In this document: one piece after another, positions 24,001-36,000 of the stretch
Layout: each line of letters starts with the position of its first letter
Numbering within the stretch: position 1 is the first letter of the stretch
Assembly (NCBI RefSeq): GCF_001949145.1
Contig: NW_019091377.1
Location: 716,201-776,091, forward strand
From: Acanthaster planci
Taxonomy: Eukaryota; Echinodermata; Asteroidea; Valvatida; Acanthasteridae
Direction of reading: 5' to 3'
DNA length: 59,891 nt
Notes under the pieces: generated by a model
What the model was told of the DNA's origin: nothing
Seen by the model: the letters and a program-made list of their open reading frames with translations, nothing else
Databases searched by the model: none
Translations under genes and position numbers: made by a program

Positions 24001-27000
24001 CATGGTGTGGTTATTATGAATGTGATTGGGATAATCACAGGTCACTGGAGCCAAAAGGTCAATCATAAATCCTGACTCCTTCCCATCTTGCTGATGATGG
24101 ACAGGACAAGGGACCAGTCCATATTCACTCCTATTGTGTGACATACCGCCCTCTACAGTGCATGCCAAGAGACTTGAGACTGGCGTTTGATGGCTCAGGT
24201 GCCCATGTAATGTCGCAGTAGAGCAGTAGTAATTTGCCTGCTTGGTTTCCACACAGGTTCAACCTTCAAGCGCCTCTTCTACAACCTCATCTCCTCCGAC
24301 ATGGACAACGGCAAAGAGGTGCCGCAGCTGGACCTACAGGTGAACAAAAGCTAGACTTGACCAAGTCTTCCATGTAGTAGATATCAGATTGGAAATACGC
24401 AGCATGAGTATTTGCTAATAAAAATAGCAGTAGAAATATGAGGTAGCATTTATTTGGTACTTAGGTTCACAATGGGCAGTTCATTTCAAAACATTACTCC
24501 CTGTGTAGGAAATCAGAATGTAGTCTGGTTACGTAGACATGTATAGTGACCAAGACTCCCCAATGCATTCATCAAGTGATGTAGAAAATTTACTAGTGGA
24601 CATCAACAGAGCCCTGTTAGACTCTAAGCAGATTTTTATCAGAGTTGAGCTTAGCAACTAAGAAAGGTGCCAGTGTATTATTAGTCAGCCATTAACAGAC
24701 CAAATTTCACTTTTGTAACAAGTGGTCTGGTATTTTCCAACAGTTTTTTGTATTTTGATTTCTCGTTCAGGCCTGTGAAGTGCTTTATGATGCCAGCTTT
24801 GACTACGGTGAGCTCTACCACTCGTTGGTGGAGTTGCTGGCGGCAGGAAGCGAGTGCGACACCATCGCCAGACAGCAGGACAGACCACTCCAGTACACGG
24901 TAAGATGAGTCACCCACAGAGATGCTAAGGCACAAATCTTGCTTAGCAAAATTTGGTAGAGCACCGGTCACGAGCAATATACATGCCATCACTTTTTGGC
25001 TGGTGTCCACTTTTTGATGAGCAAAGATTCTTTCTGCTAAGCAAGTTTCTGTGCTGAGCAGCTCTATGAGAAAGGCTCATGCATGGCTCAATGTCTGTCT
25101 TATTTAGGAGACCATTTTCTGCTCACATAACTTTCTTCCATTTGAATTGGAAACTTGTAAGCATTTATTGCAGAAGCTATTTTGAGTTATTAGTCTTCGT
25201 GTTGAAACAAACCCGAATAAATATTTGTCTTCTAATTGGTGCATTTCAATCACGTGACACGAATCATTCCTTAAAATGAATAGCATAGCCATGCCACAAA
25301 AATGGAATAATAACAGGTAATACAGGGATAAATTCAGGCAGGGATTTGACAGAACTCTGTCAGACAATTTGTCTGAACCTTCTCCAGGACGCCTGTGCCA
25401 TCCACTACACCTCGGTGGTCAGCTGGCGGCTGCTGGGCAGTCTGGCGCCCTCAGTGGCCTACATGAAGCTCCTGGAAGGGCAGCACACGGACAGCGAGCG
25501 CAGCCTGACGCCCAGCGAGATCCTGCACACGCTGCGCTGGGTGCCCCGCATGGCCAATGACAAATACCGAGTCTGGATCAGGGTAAGATAGACCAAGCCC
25601 TCCCCTCCCCTGTGCACCCCCCCCAAAAAAAATTCAAATTGCACTTCTGTCAAATCTTAGAGCTAAAGTTCTTTTCACCTTTTTGGATGTCGGGCCAAGT
25701 AAAAAAAAATTGTTTCTTGTCCTCATTTGAATGGAGGTACAGAGGATTTCCAGCTGATTTTTGCTGAGCACTTGAATTTATCAAGCAACACTTGTCTACC
25801 TAGCTACCCTGTTAATTCAGTGTTTGATAGAATGGGTCCGTTGGTAGTGTGGATTTGTCTCTCTTTAAGGGGAGGAAATGTTACTTTTAGTCACATTTGA
25901 CAGATTTTTTTTTACCACTTGCTGTCGGGTGCTTTTAAAAATACAGTGCACACATACGGGATATTTTCAAGCTTTTCAGTTTTCAAAATTCTTCAAAAAT
26001 TCATCATTTCATTTAATGGATGTTTACACCCACACGATTGACTATTTGGTGGCTACTCTAAGCTGACAGGCAACCTTCATTGACTCCTGAGTATTTCAGC
26101 CGGACCTGCAGCTCTGTAACGAGAGCCCAGAATTGTGAGGTGTTGCATAATTTCCTTTGTCCCCAGTGAATGCCAGTGGTGTCTTTTCAAATGCGGCTGG
26201 ATTAGCATGCAGCGGTGCTGTGTCACTCATCAATGGGGCCCTGGAGCACTTTTGTCCGCAGTGCTCATCCGCGGGCGCACTATGGCTAAAACAGCGGTAT
26301 ACTGGTCTAAACACAGTGACGGATTACCTTCGAAAAATGCAAGCCGAAAAATGATGGCAATTCCCAGGAGCAGGTCTTTTGTTCCAAGTACGGTCTTTTG
26401 TTACACAAACCAGCTCTTTTGCCCCATTTTGGACACCCCAGCTCTGCATATAAAGTCACGGTGCTTGAAACGGGGTTCCCCGGCAGCAAGTGGTTAAACT
26501 GATTGCAAGCAATTTGCATGGATAGGTCTACTTTTTATATACACCATATCTGTGTTTTCCATATGTAATTATGTAACCTCCATTTATTGTCATAATGCAG
26601 ATTAAGCCCCATATCCTTGCACTCATTTCTGCTTTAACCCTAACACTCCTCAATCCTTCACCTGTTGGAGGACTGAGGAGTGTTAGGGTTAATTCCTCAT
26701 CCTAACAGATTCCAACTAACCCTAGTGTTGGAGTTTGATTGGTTAGGGATCATTAGGATCAGTGAGGTCCATGGCTAAAATCGTTCCGCCCTCTTCCATG
26801 TTTCAGGATCATCTGTCGGAGCAGCGATTGCCGGTAACGGAAGCCGAGAGCTTACTGGACATCATCACCCAGCACTGCAGCACGGTGCAGTTTGACATCC
26901 AGCTAGCTCAGGAACTCATCGCAACGCAGGTGCAGCCCTCGCACCTTTGCCTGAACCTGTCTTTAGCCCACACTTCCTTTACTCTCACCTCCAAACTTCG

Positions 27001-30000
27001 CCCAAATCATTGTATATACCTTGAGCACAAGCACCCCCTTCATCGGTTGAAAAGAGCCATGGTGGTGGGTAGTGTTCATTTTGTTGGAAGCGATAAGATT
27101 TCAGTGCTTGCATTTCATAGTTGTTTGTGCACCAGCTAAATGAAGTTCCCACCAAAGGAGCCTCCATTGCTAGGATACTATGCCCGACTTGGGGCAGGTA
27201 GTTGAAACATCCACATAAATCAACCCTGATCTTTGACCCCGCCCCTGTCGCTAACCCCAACCACGGTCCTACATCTAGGGGGCTCAAGGAAATTGAACAC
27301 TTAAACGCACGTTCAGATATACTCATTATATCCCATTATGAGCAGTGATTGCTCAGTAGTTGCACAGCAGAACACCTTCGACCAATCAGATGCCACTCGC
27401 TGAATTTAAATTCTTTCTCTTTTATGTTCAGCTGTCCCACATGCCACTGTTTGTGATGGCCAATGACATCGTCATCCCAACCCACCTGCCCAGCCTCAAT
27501 GCCATCTGCCTCCTGGACTGCATCCTCAGCAAGGTGGAAACCTCCCTCAAAGATCACTTCATCGGATCCATCGTAAGTTGCCAGCAAACCCTAAACACTC
27601 CCAGTTCCTTCAAAACCCACCGGGAAATTTAGGATGAGAGCCAAGCCATTGCTTTGAATTGGGCTTGGCACGTGTCATAAAGAACTTCACAATGGTTTGA
27701 CTTGCTTCCTTAACTTGAACAGTTGCTCCAAAAGGTAAAAAAATTACGTTTTCATTGAGAAAAATTAGTCAAACTGAAGGCATTCTATATAAACCCTTCT
27801 TATATTTTTAGAATATGTCTTCACATGTCTATGCTGTTTATACAAAAAGTACTTTCATTGTTGCCTTGAATAAATTGGCTCTTTGAAAAATCTTCAAAGT
27901 TTGCTCGTCTTTGGAGGTCTTTATATTGCTCAGTCATTTTGTACGTTTTATGTCTGACAATTCCTTTGCTTCCCTTGATTTGTTCATCATCCACAGAGTG
28001 GCGACGAGACAGCCAAGACGTACAAAGTGTTGGAGATAGCCAGCGACCTTCGACCCATCCTCTTTCAACTACTCAAAATGTATACAGTCTTCGCAAGGTA
28101 AACATCCAATTCTTTTCACCAATTTGAAGTCCTATGTTGGCTCTTGTGGATGCATTAAAGGGAACTTTTCAATATTGAAAACGCTTCAGATCGGCAGGCC
28201 GCTAATGCGATTTAACTTGGTAGCAGTATGTAAGATTTACTGTGGCGTTCGTTCTCACGCTTGAAGTGAACAAGCTGAGGAAAATCAAGATGGTGACACG
28301 TGTGGACGCACAGAATCTCACTCTGACTCTTCAAAAACTATGAATGTGCAAGCGCACCAAATCCTCCTGAAAATGGGATCCGTTCCGTGCAATTCGACTA
28401 AGAACTTGCAATAGTAAAATATTGACTTAGATGTCCTACAGGAAGCCAGATATAACCTCTTCCAGCGTGCGATCACCAAGTATCGGGAAAAGCAAGCTCA
28501 ATCTTCCCTAACGAGAAGGTTGTGAATCAGCTTTGTTAATCAAAAAGTTGTCTCTGTCAGCGTAGTCAATTAGTTCACAACAATTTGACTAATATCCGGT
28601 GATCAAAAGCCATAAGCTATTTGTACATTAACTGCAACAAAGGCATTTGTTTTTAACCGTTTCCTCTCTGCTGTTAGCGAAAGTACTTGTAAAGTACTTT
28701 AGAAGAGCATGTAAGGCTCAAGTACTTGCAGAGAACAGGCGAGCGACGTGTAGCGTACTTGTGAATGTACATGTGGGGTACGAGTGAAACACATGCGTAG
28801 TTTCTGTGAGGTCCTTGTAAAGTACTTGTGAGATATATGTGAAGTACTTTTGAAGTATTCCAAGAGCATGGTGCAGCAACTGGCCAGCCAATCTCAGAAG
28901 GTGAGTGCTAAGACGTCTGCACTAGCAAACAGGAGGTCGTGGGTTCTGGCCAACTCAATGTTTCAATGTACATGTCGGGCAAACACCCAATTTCAACAGC
29001 TAGTCGTTGACTGTCCATTTGTCATCCAGGTCCTGCCTGCTGGACCAGATCCCGGGGCCCACCACCTTTGAATCGCAGGCAGCATTCAGCGTGGTCCTCC
29101 GCGTCAGCTCCTCCTTTGCCGCCAAGTGGCTGCCCACAGCCTCAGGCCTGCTCCAGATCAGCGGCCTGCCCCAGCCGGTCCGCACGGCCGTGGAGAAGTG
29201 GAATGCCAACAATGGCGCCAGCGAGACCAAGGGCTTTGCCACAATGGTACACACCCACTCGCAGTCTGTCACGTGCAAGTTGTTTAGGATACTATATTTA
29301 ATTAGGCTGATAATGTGATACTGTAACAATTCTTTTATAATACCATGGTGCACTAATGTAATTCTCTACAAGATCCTTTATCCTCATTGTTCATGATTAA
29401 TTGAGGGCGCTATATATACCCAGTAGCAAAGATGAAACCTATGCAACACTTCATGAGGTATTAAATATGCAGCGCATCGTTATGTGAGATAACTAGTCAC
29501 TATGTACCAGACATACTTGTTCTAGGATAAAGGTTGTATTTAATGTAGGATTGTGGGTAATGAGGCTATTAATTGCCGTTGTACACAGCCAATTGAGGAC
29601 GTTCTTCATTTTGCAATAAACTATATAAAATAATTAGGATAAAAATCATTTTATATACGTTGTACATTTAATACGTTAGGAATCAGCAAAGTATTGATCT
29701 CTGTATCTCACTGTGTCATTTCTGTCAGTGGAGGTATTTCATTATAGTCGTCACGATGTTGAAACTGTTTTTCCTCACTCCACAGAGGAGCAGCCATGCG
29801 ATAGCCTCCGAGAACCAGCTGAACTCGGTACTTGGCATGCATCTCAACGCCCTCTCTTGTAAGTTCACGTCTAGCCCCATTGTTGTTTGGTGTCTCTTAA
29901 GAGAGACTGCAGTGAACAGTTGGCTTGAAAGTGGAATACTTCAGATTCTCATGTTCATCGGAATATTACCAAAACACTCCAGGCATTCAAAGAACATTCA

Positions 30001-33000
30001 GAAACTCTAATTCATGCAGGTATAGAAGCAAATTTTATTCCCATCACCAGTAGTGGGAGAAAAATATTAAGAACGAACAATATATTATATATAACGAACA
30101 ATATGTCTACGGATATATTGTACACATGTGGACTGGCTGTATCACCTCTGTATGGCCTTAGCGGCTGTAAGGTACCAAAGGAGGGTCGCATTTCTTGAGG
30201 CCAAGGGCCGCTGTTCTGGAAATTGCGTAAAATCCATGATGTTGAAATTTCTCCTTTTTTGCCACCTAGGAGTGGGAAAGTCTCAGTAACATATCAAAAA
30301 AGCTATGCTTCATGTTTTCAAGACATAAAAAATTCTGTTACATAGCTACTTTAAAAAAAAAGGTCTTTGTGCTGATAAAAAAGTCTTTGTGACTGACTGG
30401 CACAGGTTGCCATGGAAACACCGCAACTGTACTGTACTGTCTGATCGCAAGCTCGGCAATCACATATTTCAGAGCACTGATTTGATATTGTATTCTTGTC
30501 GATATTCTGATCAAGGTGCTACGCAGCCCTTCCATATTTCTCTAATCCAGAAACCTTGCTTAACCCAACCCCTGGTTACCCCAACTTACTTTATCCTCGC
30601 CCCAAAGATTTGACTCTATCAAAGTTCACTGTAGTCCAAATATCCTATATTTTTGTCTCTTTTTTTTCCAGGTCAGACCGTGTTTTCCATTGCGTTGCCT
30701 TTGAAACACGTCATGACAGCCATGGTCAGGTTATGCACCGACCAACTCATGTGAGTCATCTTCGAAGAAGAAACAGAGTGCTTATGCCCCTTGTTTATGA
30801 CACAGTTATCCAAAATGCCATAGGGGTGCTTAGCAGTGAAATCTGATTAATGTCACCGTTACCTGCTAAGCTGATACCAGCAGAGTACCAGTCATAAATG
30901 GAGTACACACTGTGATGTTTTGCCAGGTAACCAGATTTTGCCGAGTGCACATTTTCTGCACCCAGCAGATGGCCAAGCTTAGCAGCTTAGTGAAATGCAT
31001 ACCGGGGTTGTGGAGAGTTTGAATCAACTAGCATTGGCTCTCATAGACTTGTGTGTCATATCAAGCCACAGCCGACTGATTCAGATGCGCTCGATGCTCG
31101 TTTAAGAAAGAATTATTAGAAATCCAGAGGCTCACTTTCTGTATAATCATTTTTTGCCTTGGATAGGTGGTGTGATGAGGGCAGTGTTGTGAGTGCCTTG
31201 CAAGAACCCTGGAAGAAAGAACTGGCGGACGTCCTATTTCCACTCCTGCTGGATGCCAGCACAGAGAGCTTTGCCGAACTGGTAAGAGTCTGGGCACCAG
31301 ACATCCGTTTCTAGATCCCATCAGATTGAGGTGGATGCCTGGCAAGTCTGTGTTCAAATCAAATGGCTGTGGCTAGGACTACCACGTGTATCTATGGGAA
31401 CTGGTTACAGCCGCTAGCCACCGGCTACCATTTATGAAGGTGTTATTTGAGCCACTGCCACAACAGCCTATGTTCAGATTTGAAGATCGTCGTAAAATTT
31501 TGAAAAGCTTAAAAATTTCCACCTTGAACATTGCTCATTCTGAATAGGAAATAAATGCCATTTTGAATCACCAATACAAGCATTTCCTAATTTTGGCATT
31601 CCCAAAATCCAAAACTGGGAACAAATCACCCTTCAAACTGGGTACAAGGTCTAGCATTCCCACGTGGGTTAAAGTTTTGCACGGGTGTGCATTCTCAATT
31701 GGGAACAGCCCATTCCTAATGTGGGGGAACACTGCTCGTACCCAACAGAGCATACCAAATTCTAAATGTAAGATTCAGAAAAAAAGTTACAAAACTTCCC
31801 TCAGGTCTGAAGTTTTGAAGGACTTACTGACAGTGTTGACAATCACTTGTAGTTATTAACGCCCACTGTTTATGATACTATTTCTGTTCTGTTTTCCATT
31901 TGTTGATAATATCGTTTGTCTACATCATCAGACCTACGTACCCGTGGAGCGCCTACTTGGAGGTAGCGATAGTGAGGAGTTTGTCCACAAGCTTCACTTA
32001 TGCCTGATATCAGCTTGCCATGAGCTGATTACAAAACATGCCTCACCACAGAGGTAAAACAAACCTAAAGACTGAGCAATATTCTAGCACCGATAGGCCA
32101 TTTTGCACGTATCGGCGTCAGTACCAGCTCTTGACTTCAATTAGTGCCCCCCCCACTGTGGTATTTTTTTTAACACAAAGATATTGGACTGTACGATTTG
32201 GAGCCAGGATTAGGTTTCCGTTTTTGTGGCCAGAGACAAAGTCTGATGTGGAGTCAAAGCTGAGCTGTGTGAAAAGTCCCACCAAAATCTCTGATTGCCA
32301 GACTAGTCTCCATTCAAGACGTCTGAGTTGGGTCAAATTCGTATAACAAAATTTACCCTAACCCTAACTTTTCGTCACGATATGAACAATGCAAAACCCA
32401 ATACTGCCAGAGCCTTTATTTTTTTCAGATTTTTTTCTTAAACAAGTCGAGAGAATCACTTCAGAAGATTGAGCATTTTGTGATCTGATTTTTTAGCGGA
32501 TTGGAGGAGGCCGTCTTCCGAGATGCCATCCAGACCTTGGAGGCAGAGCTGGAGAAAGGCCCAGCCAAGAAGGCACTAGAAGTCTTCTACACGGAGGAAT
32601 CAGGTATTAACTTGAATATAAGAGTCATACAGTCAAATAGTGAAAGGTGTTTTTTTGAATGCTCAACAAAATATCAAGACGTGATTTCACGTTTTTTATT
32701 TTTATTTTTGTTTTTTTTACGTGGCCATATAAGACCATCTAGGAACCTTCTTGAATCTTCCAAAATCCTCTGCTTTACTGGAGACAAAGGGCACAGTCTT
32801 TCTACTTCAACTTTCAAGGGGCATCAAGCCTCATATAAAGTGAGAGCAGCTGGGCTCTACCTTCCTCAATCCTACAAAATCCTCTAAAACCTCCTGGTGG
32901 ATTTTGAAGGATTTTTGAAGGTTGGGCTTAATGCTACCCTGTCAAAAAGAAGCGTCCAAAGAGAGCCATTCTTTGAGACATCAAGGCTCGTGTAAAGTTG

Positions 33001-36000
33001 GATTAGGAGTCGTCCTGTTTTTCTAAGATGGATAGCAATGATTCCAATAGGTTTTGTTCCAGGAATTTCCCAACTTTGCCATATTTCTCAAGAAATGTCC
33101 TGCAATGAGCATTGTATTTGTTTTTTTTTTGCCAGATCTGGTACAGGTGTTGCTGTCATCCGCCAATGAGCATCTATCTGCAGAGTACGGCATCAAAGTC
33201 CTCAAGTTCTTCAACCGACTCCTGCAATTTGGTACAGGAATTCAATCAGTTTTTTTTTCAGTGGCTGAAATACGCGGCTTATTTGTTAATTTAAAGTTTG
33301 ACAAAGTCGATCATTTTGATAAGGTTTTAATTTGATCTACTATTGAAATGTGATGTACATTCTTAAAAATCTGATGGCATGGTTAAGTGTTGTCGCTCTC
33401 AACGTCTCACACAGCTGAGGACACACCCGGCGACAAATCCCTGGACAGACTGTGCTCCTCACTGACCCGTCTCTCCCTGGTGGACCCGGACTCATTGCAG
33501 GGCTGGCTGGCCCGCATCATCCAGGACAGCCACCCAGGAGCCAAAGGTCAAGAGCACCGCGTCCTGCTACAGAGCCTGACCTCCCACATCGTCAAGGAGA
33601 AGAGGTGGGCAGGGCTACGGGGATTCTTGGGGGAGGGCAACAGTTAGGAGTACATAGTTTTTAATGAAAAGGCTTATCTGCCTTAGATGAAGCTAAGGAA
33701 TTATTCTGGGGGGACGTCAGAAATAATTTGTCTTGTGTATATCATCAAATCGAGGGGGTAGGTGAGGCTATGTCAGATGGGTAAATGGCAGAAAACTTGT
33801 GTCTTGTAGAGCCTGACTTCCTGTATCAGTTATTGGCAAAGGGGGTGGAGCTTTGGACAAAGTGAGAGGAGGCAGTAGAGATTTAAGGAGAATGAGGCAT
33901 ACTGCAAAAGCCTCCATCACGAAAAGAGAGGATGTGGGTGGGGGCTCAGGGATTATAGAGGGCGACAAATAGACACAGTGTGTGTTACCGGAAAGCTGAG
34001 GATCATATCAAGAAGAGGTGGCTTGGGCTTCGGTGGCATGCACAGAAATGTAATTGTCAGGAGTGATGAGGTCTGTTGTGGAGCCTGATCTATCGTGGTG
34101 TCAAAAAATAAAGGTGGGTGGAGCTATGGGATTATGGGAGGCGGAAAAGTACTACAACAGTATATGACACCAGGGGTGTGGTTTCTACTGTAGACGAGGA
34201 AAGAAGGGTGAAACCGAGGGGGTATTTCAGTTGGACTATTACAGGACGGAAACATTTCAAAATTTTGCTTGTTTCTGCTTTCCTCCCTAGTCTTGTCGGA
34301 GAGGATGTAGCCACAGCCCTCCTAAAGGCCCTTATCCCCATGGGCACCCAGCTGCTGTCCGGCGTGGGCGACAGTTTGGGCTTCTCGGAGCTGATGCCGG
34401 TCATGGTCATGCTGGCCGGAGCAGGGTCAGGCGTGGGCCACATTGAGCTGTTCAGGGCTGCAAACGAGTGGCTGGTCACCTGGTCTGTATTCAAAGTCTC
34501 TGTGTTACTGATTCTTTGTTGCAAATGCTCCCCACAGAAATCTAGTCTAGTTACATCAGCATTATTTCTGTTATTTTAGCATACCCAGATGTGCTTCTGT
34601 CATGTGGTTGTGCCACAAGTTTGTGCACATTCAACCGAAAGTGTATACATTTGACTCGAGTCTGAACCATCCCCTCTGCAGTGCACCTTTCTCAGAACTT
34701 TTGTAATTGTTTAATTTCCTATTTTTGTTCATGTAATAAGAAACTGATCTCGAGAATCTCTGTTCTTTGGCAAGGATAGGTCACCTCTTTCATCATGGTC
34801 ACAAAATTTGGTTCTTTTTTCACCATCTCTTTGACGGAGGTTGCCTGTATATTTATTTCTGTGTAACCAGAGAAATATTTTTTCATTGCAGCAAGAAGTA
34901 TCTATCACACAAGAACGTTGCCGAAAAGCTAGCTCTTGAATCAGCAGAAGGAAAGGTATGCACCCGGTGTTACTCTGGCAAATGATCGCATCCCAATTGT
35001 GAGGTCCGTGTCCCTGAGCAAGCCTCTTTGCATGGATTGGCCCTGTATTGACATAGAAGTGAAGTTTTATTGCAGTGTGCTGACAACTCTTTCTCCATTT
35101 GAACACACTCACACTTTTCCGACAACTTCACATTTTTATTTCCTACCATGGTAGGTACTCTTATCAGAAAGAGACCTACCAAACCATTTTCAAACTCTGT
35201 CATTCATTTTTACTGTGATCGTTTGTTAACAGCACCAACACATGATGGAGGCCGCCTGCTACCTACTGTCCTACATCGCCAGCGTACTTGGAGCGCTCAA
35301 ACAATCCGGTGACAAGTGAGTTTCCTACTTATGCTTTTCGTGAGTTTATAATTGATCATTGGCATATTGGCTTATCTTGCGGCTAAAGACAAAGTGTTAT
35401 TCGTGACAATAATTGCTCAGCGCTAATTTGCTAACAGGAGTTTGGCTCCGGCCTACGACGTCGACTCGGCCGCGCAGGAGGCAGATTCCGACTGGGCCGA
35501 AGACATGATGCTGGAAGAGGATGACTCAGGAGGAGAAGATTCGGTAACAGTCCAAAATCAAAATGTTTCATCTTCTCGCATCTCAGCAACTAGCCGTATT
35601 CACAAGTCATCCATTTTGAATTGAAAGCGAGCTTAACTTTTTGTTAAGACACGTGAGAATAAAAGTGAAAGCACTGAAATAAAACTTCATGACAAGTTAA
35701 TGTTATTTACACTTAGGAAGAATTTTTAAAAAGGTGAACTAAAGTTTTAAAAAGTTGAGGTGTAGATCGGAACATAGTCTGGCACCACCTCGTTTTACAG
35801 ATGCTATTAATGTGATAGATTCTGGGTACACAACCAAAATTGGCTTCCTTATGAGTGAGGTCTATTGGCTGATTGAACGAGCCCTCAATTTTCTGTATAG
35901 TTGAAATTTGATTATTGCTATGACAGAATATTAATGATGTTATCCTCCTGGAACATTTTCCCCTCATGCAGGACGAAGACTCCCTCTGCAACAAACTTTG

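Noticed and set aside
26634-26755. Interstitial telomeric repeat (CCCTAA words)
   Set aside because: The CCCTAA words are isolated and sit in palindromes; no tandem TTAGGG run is present.
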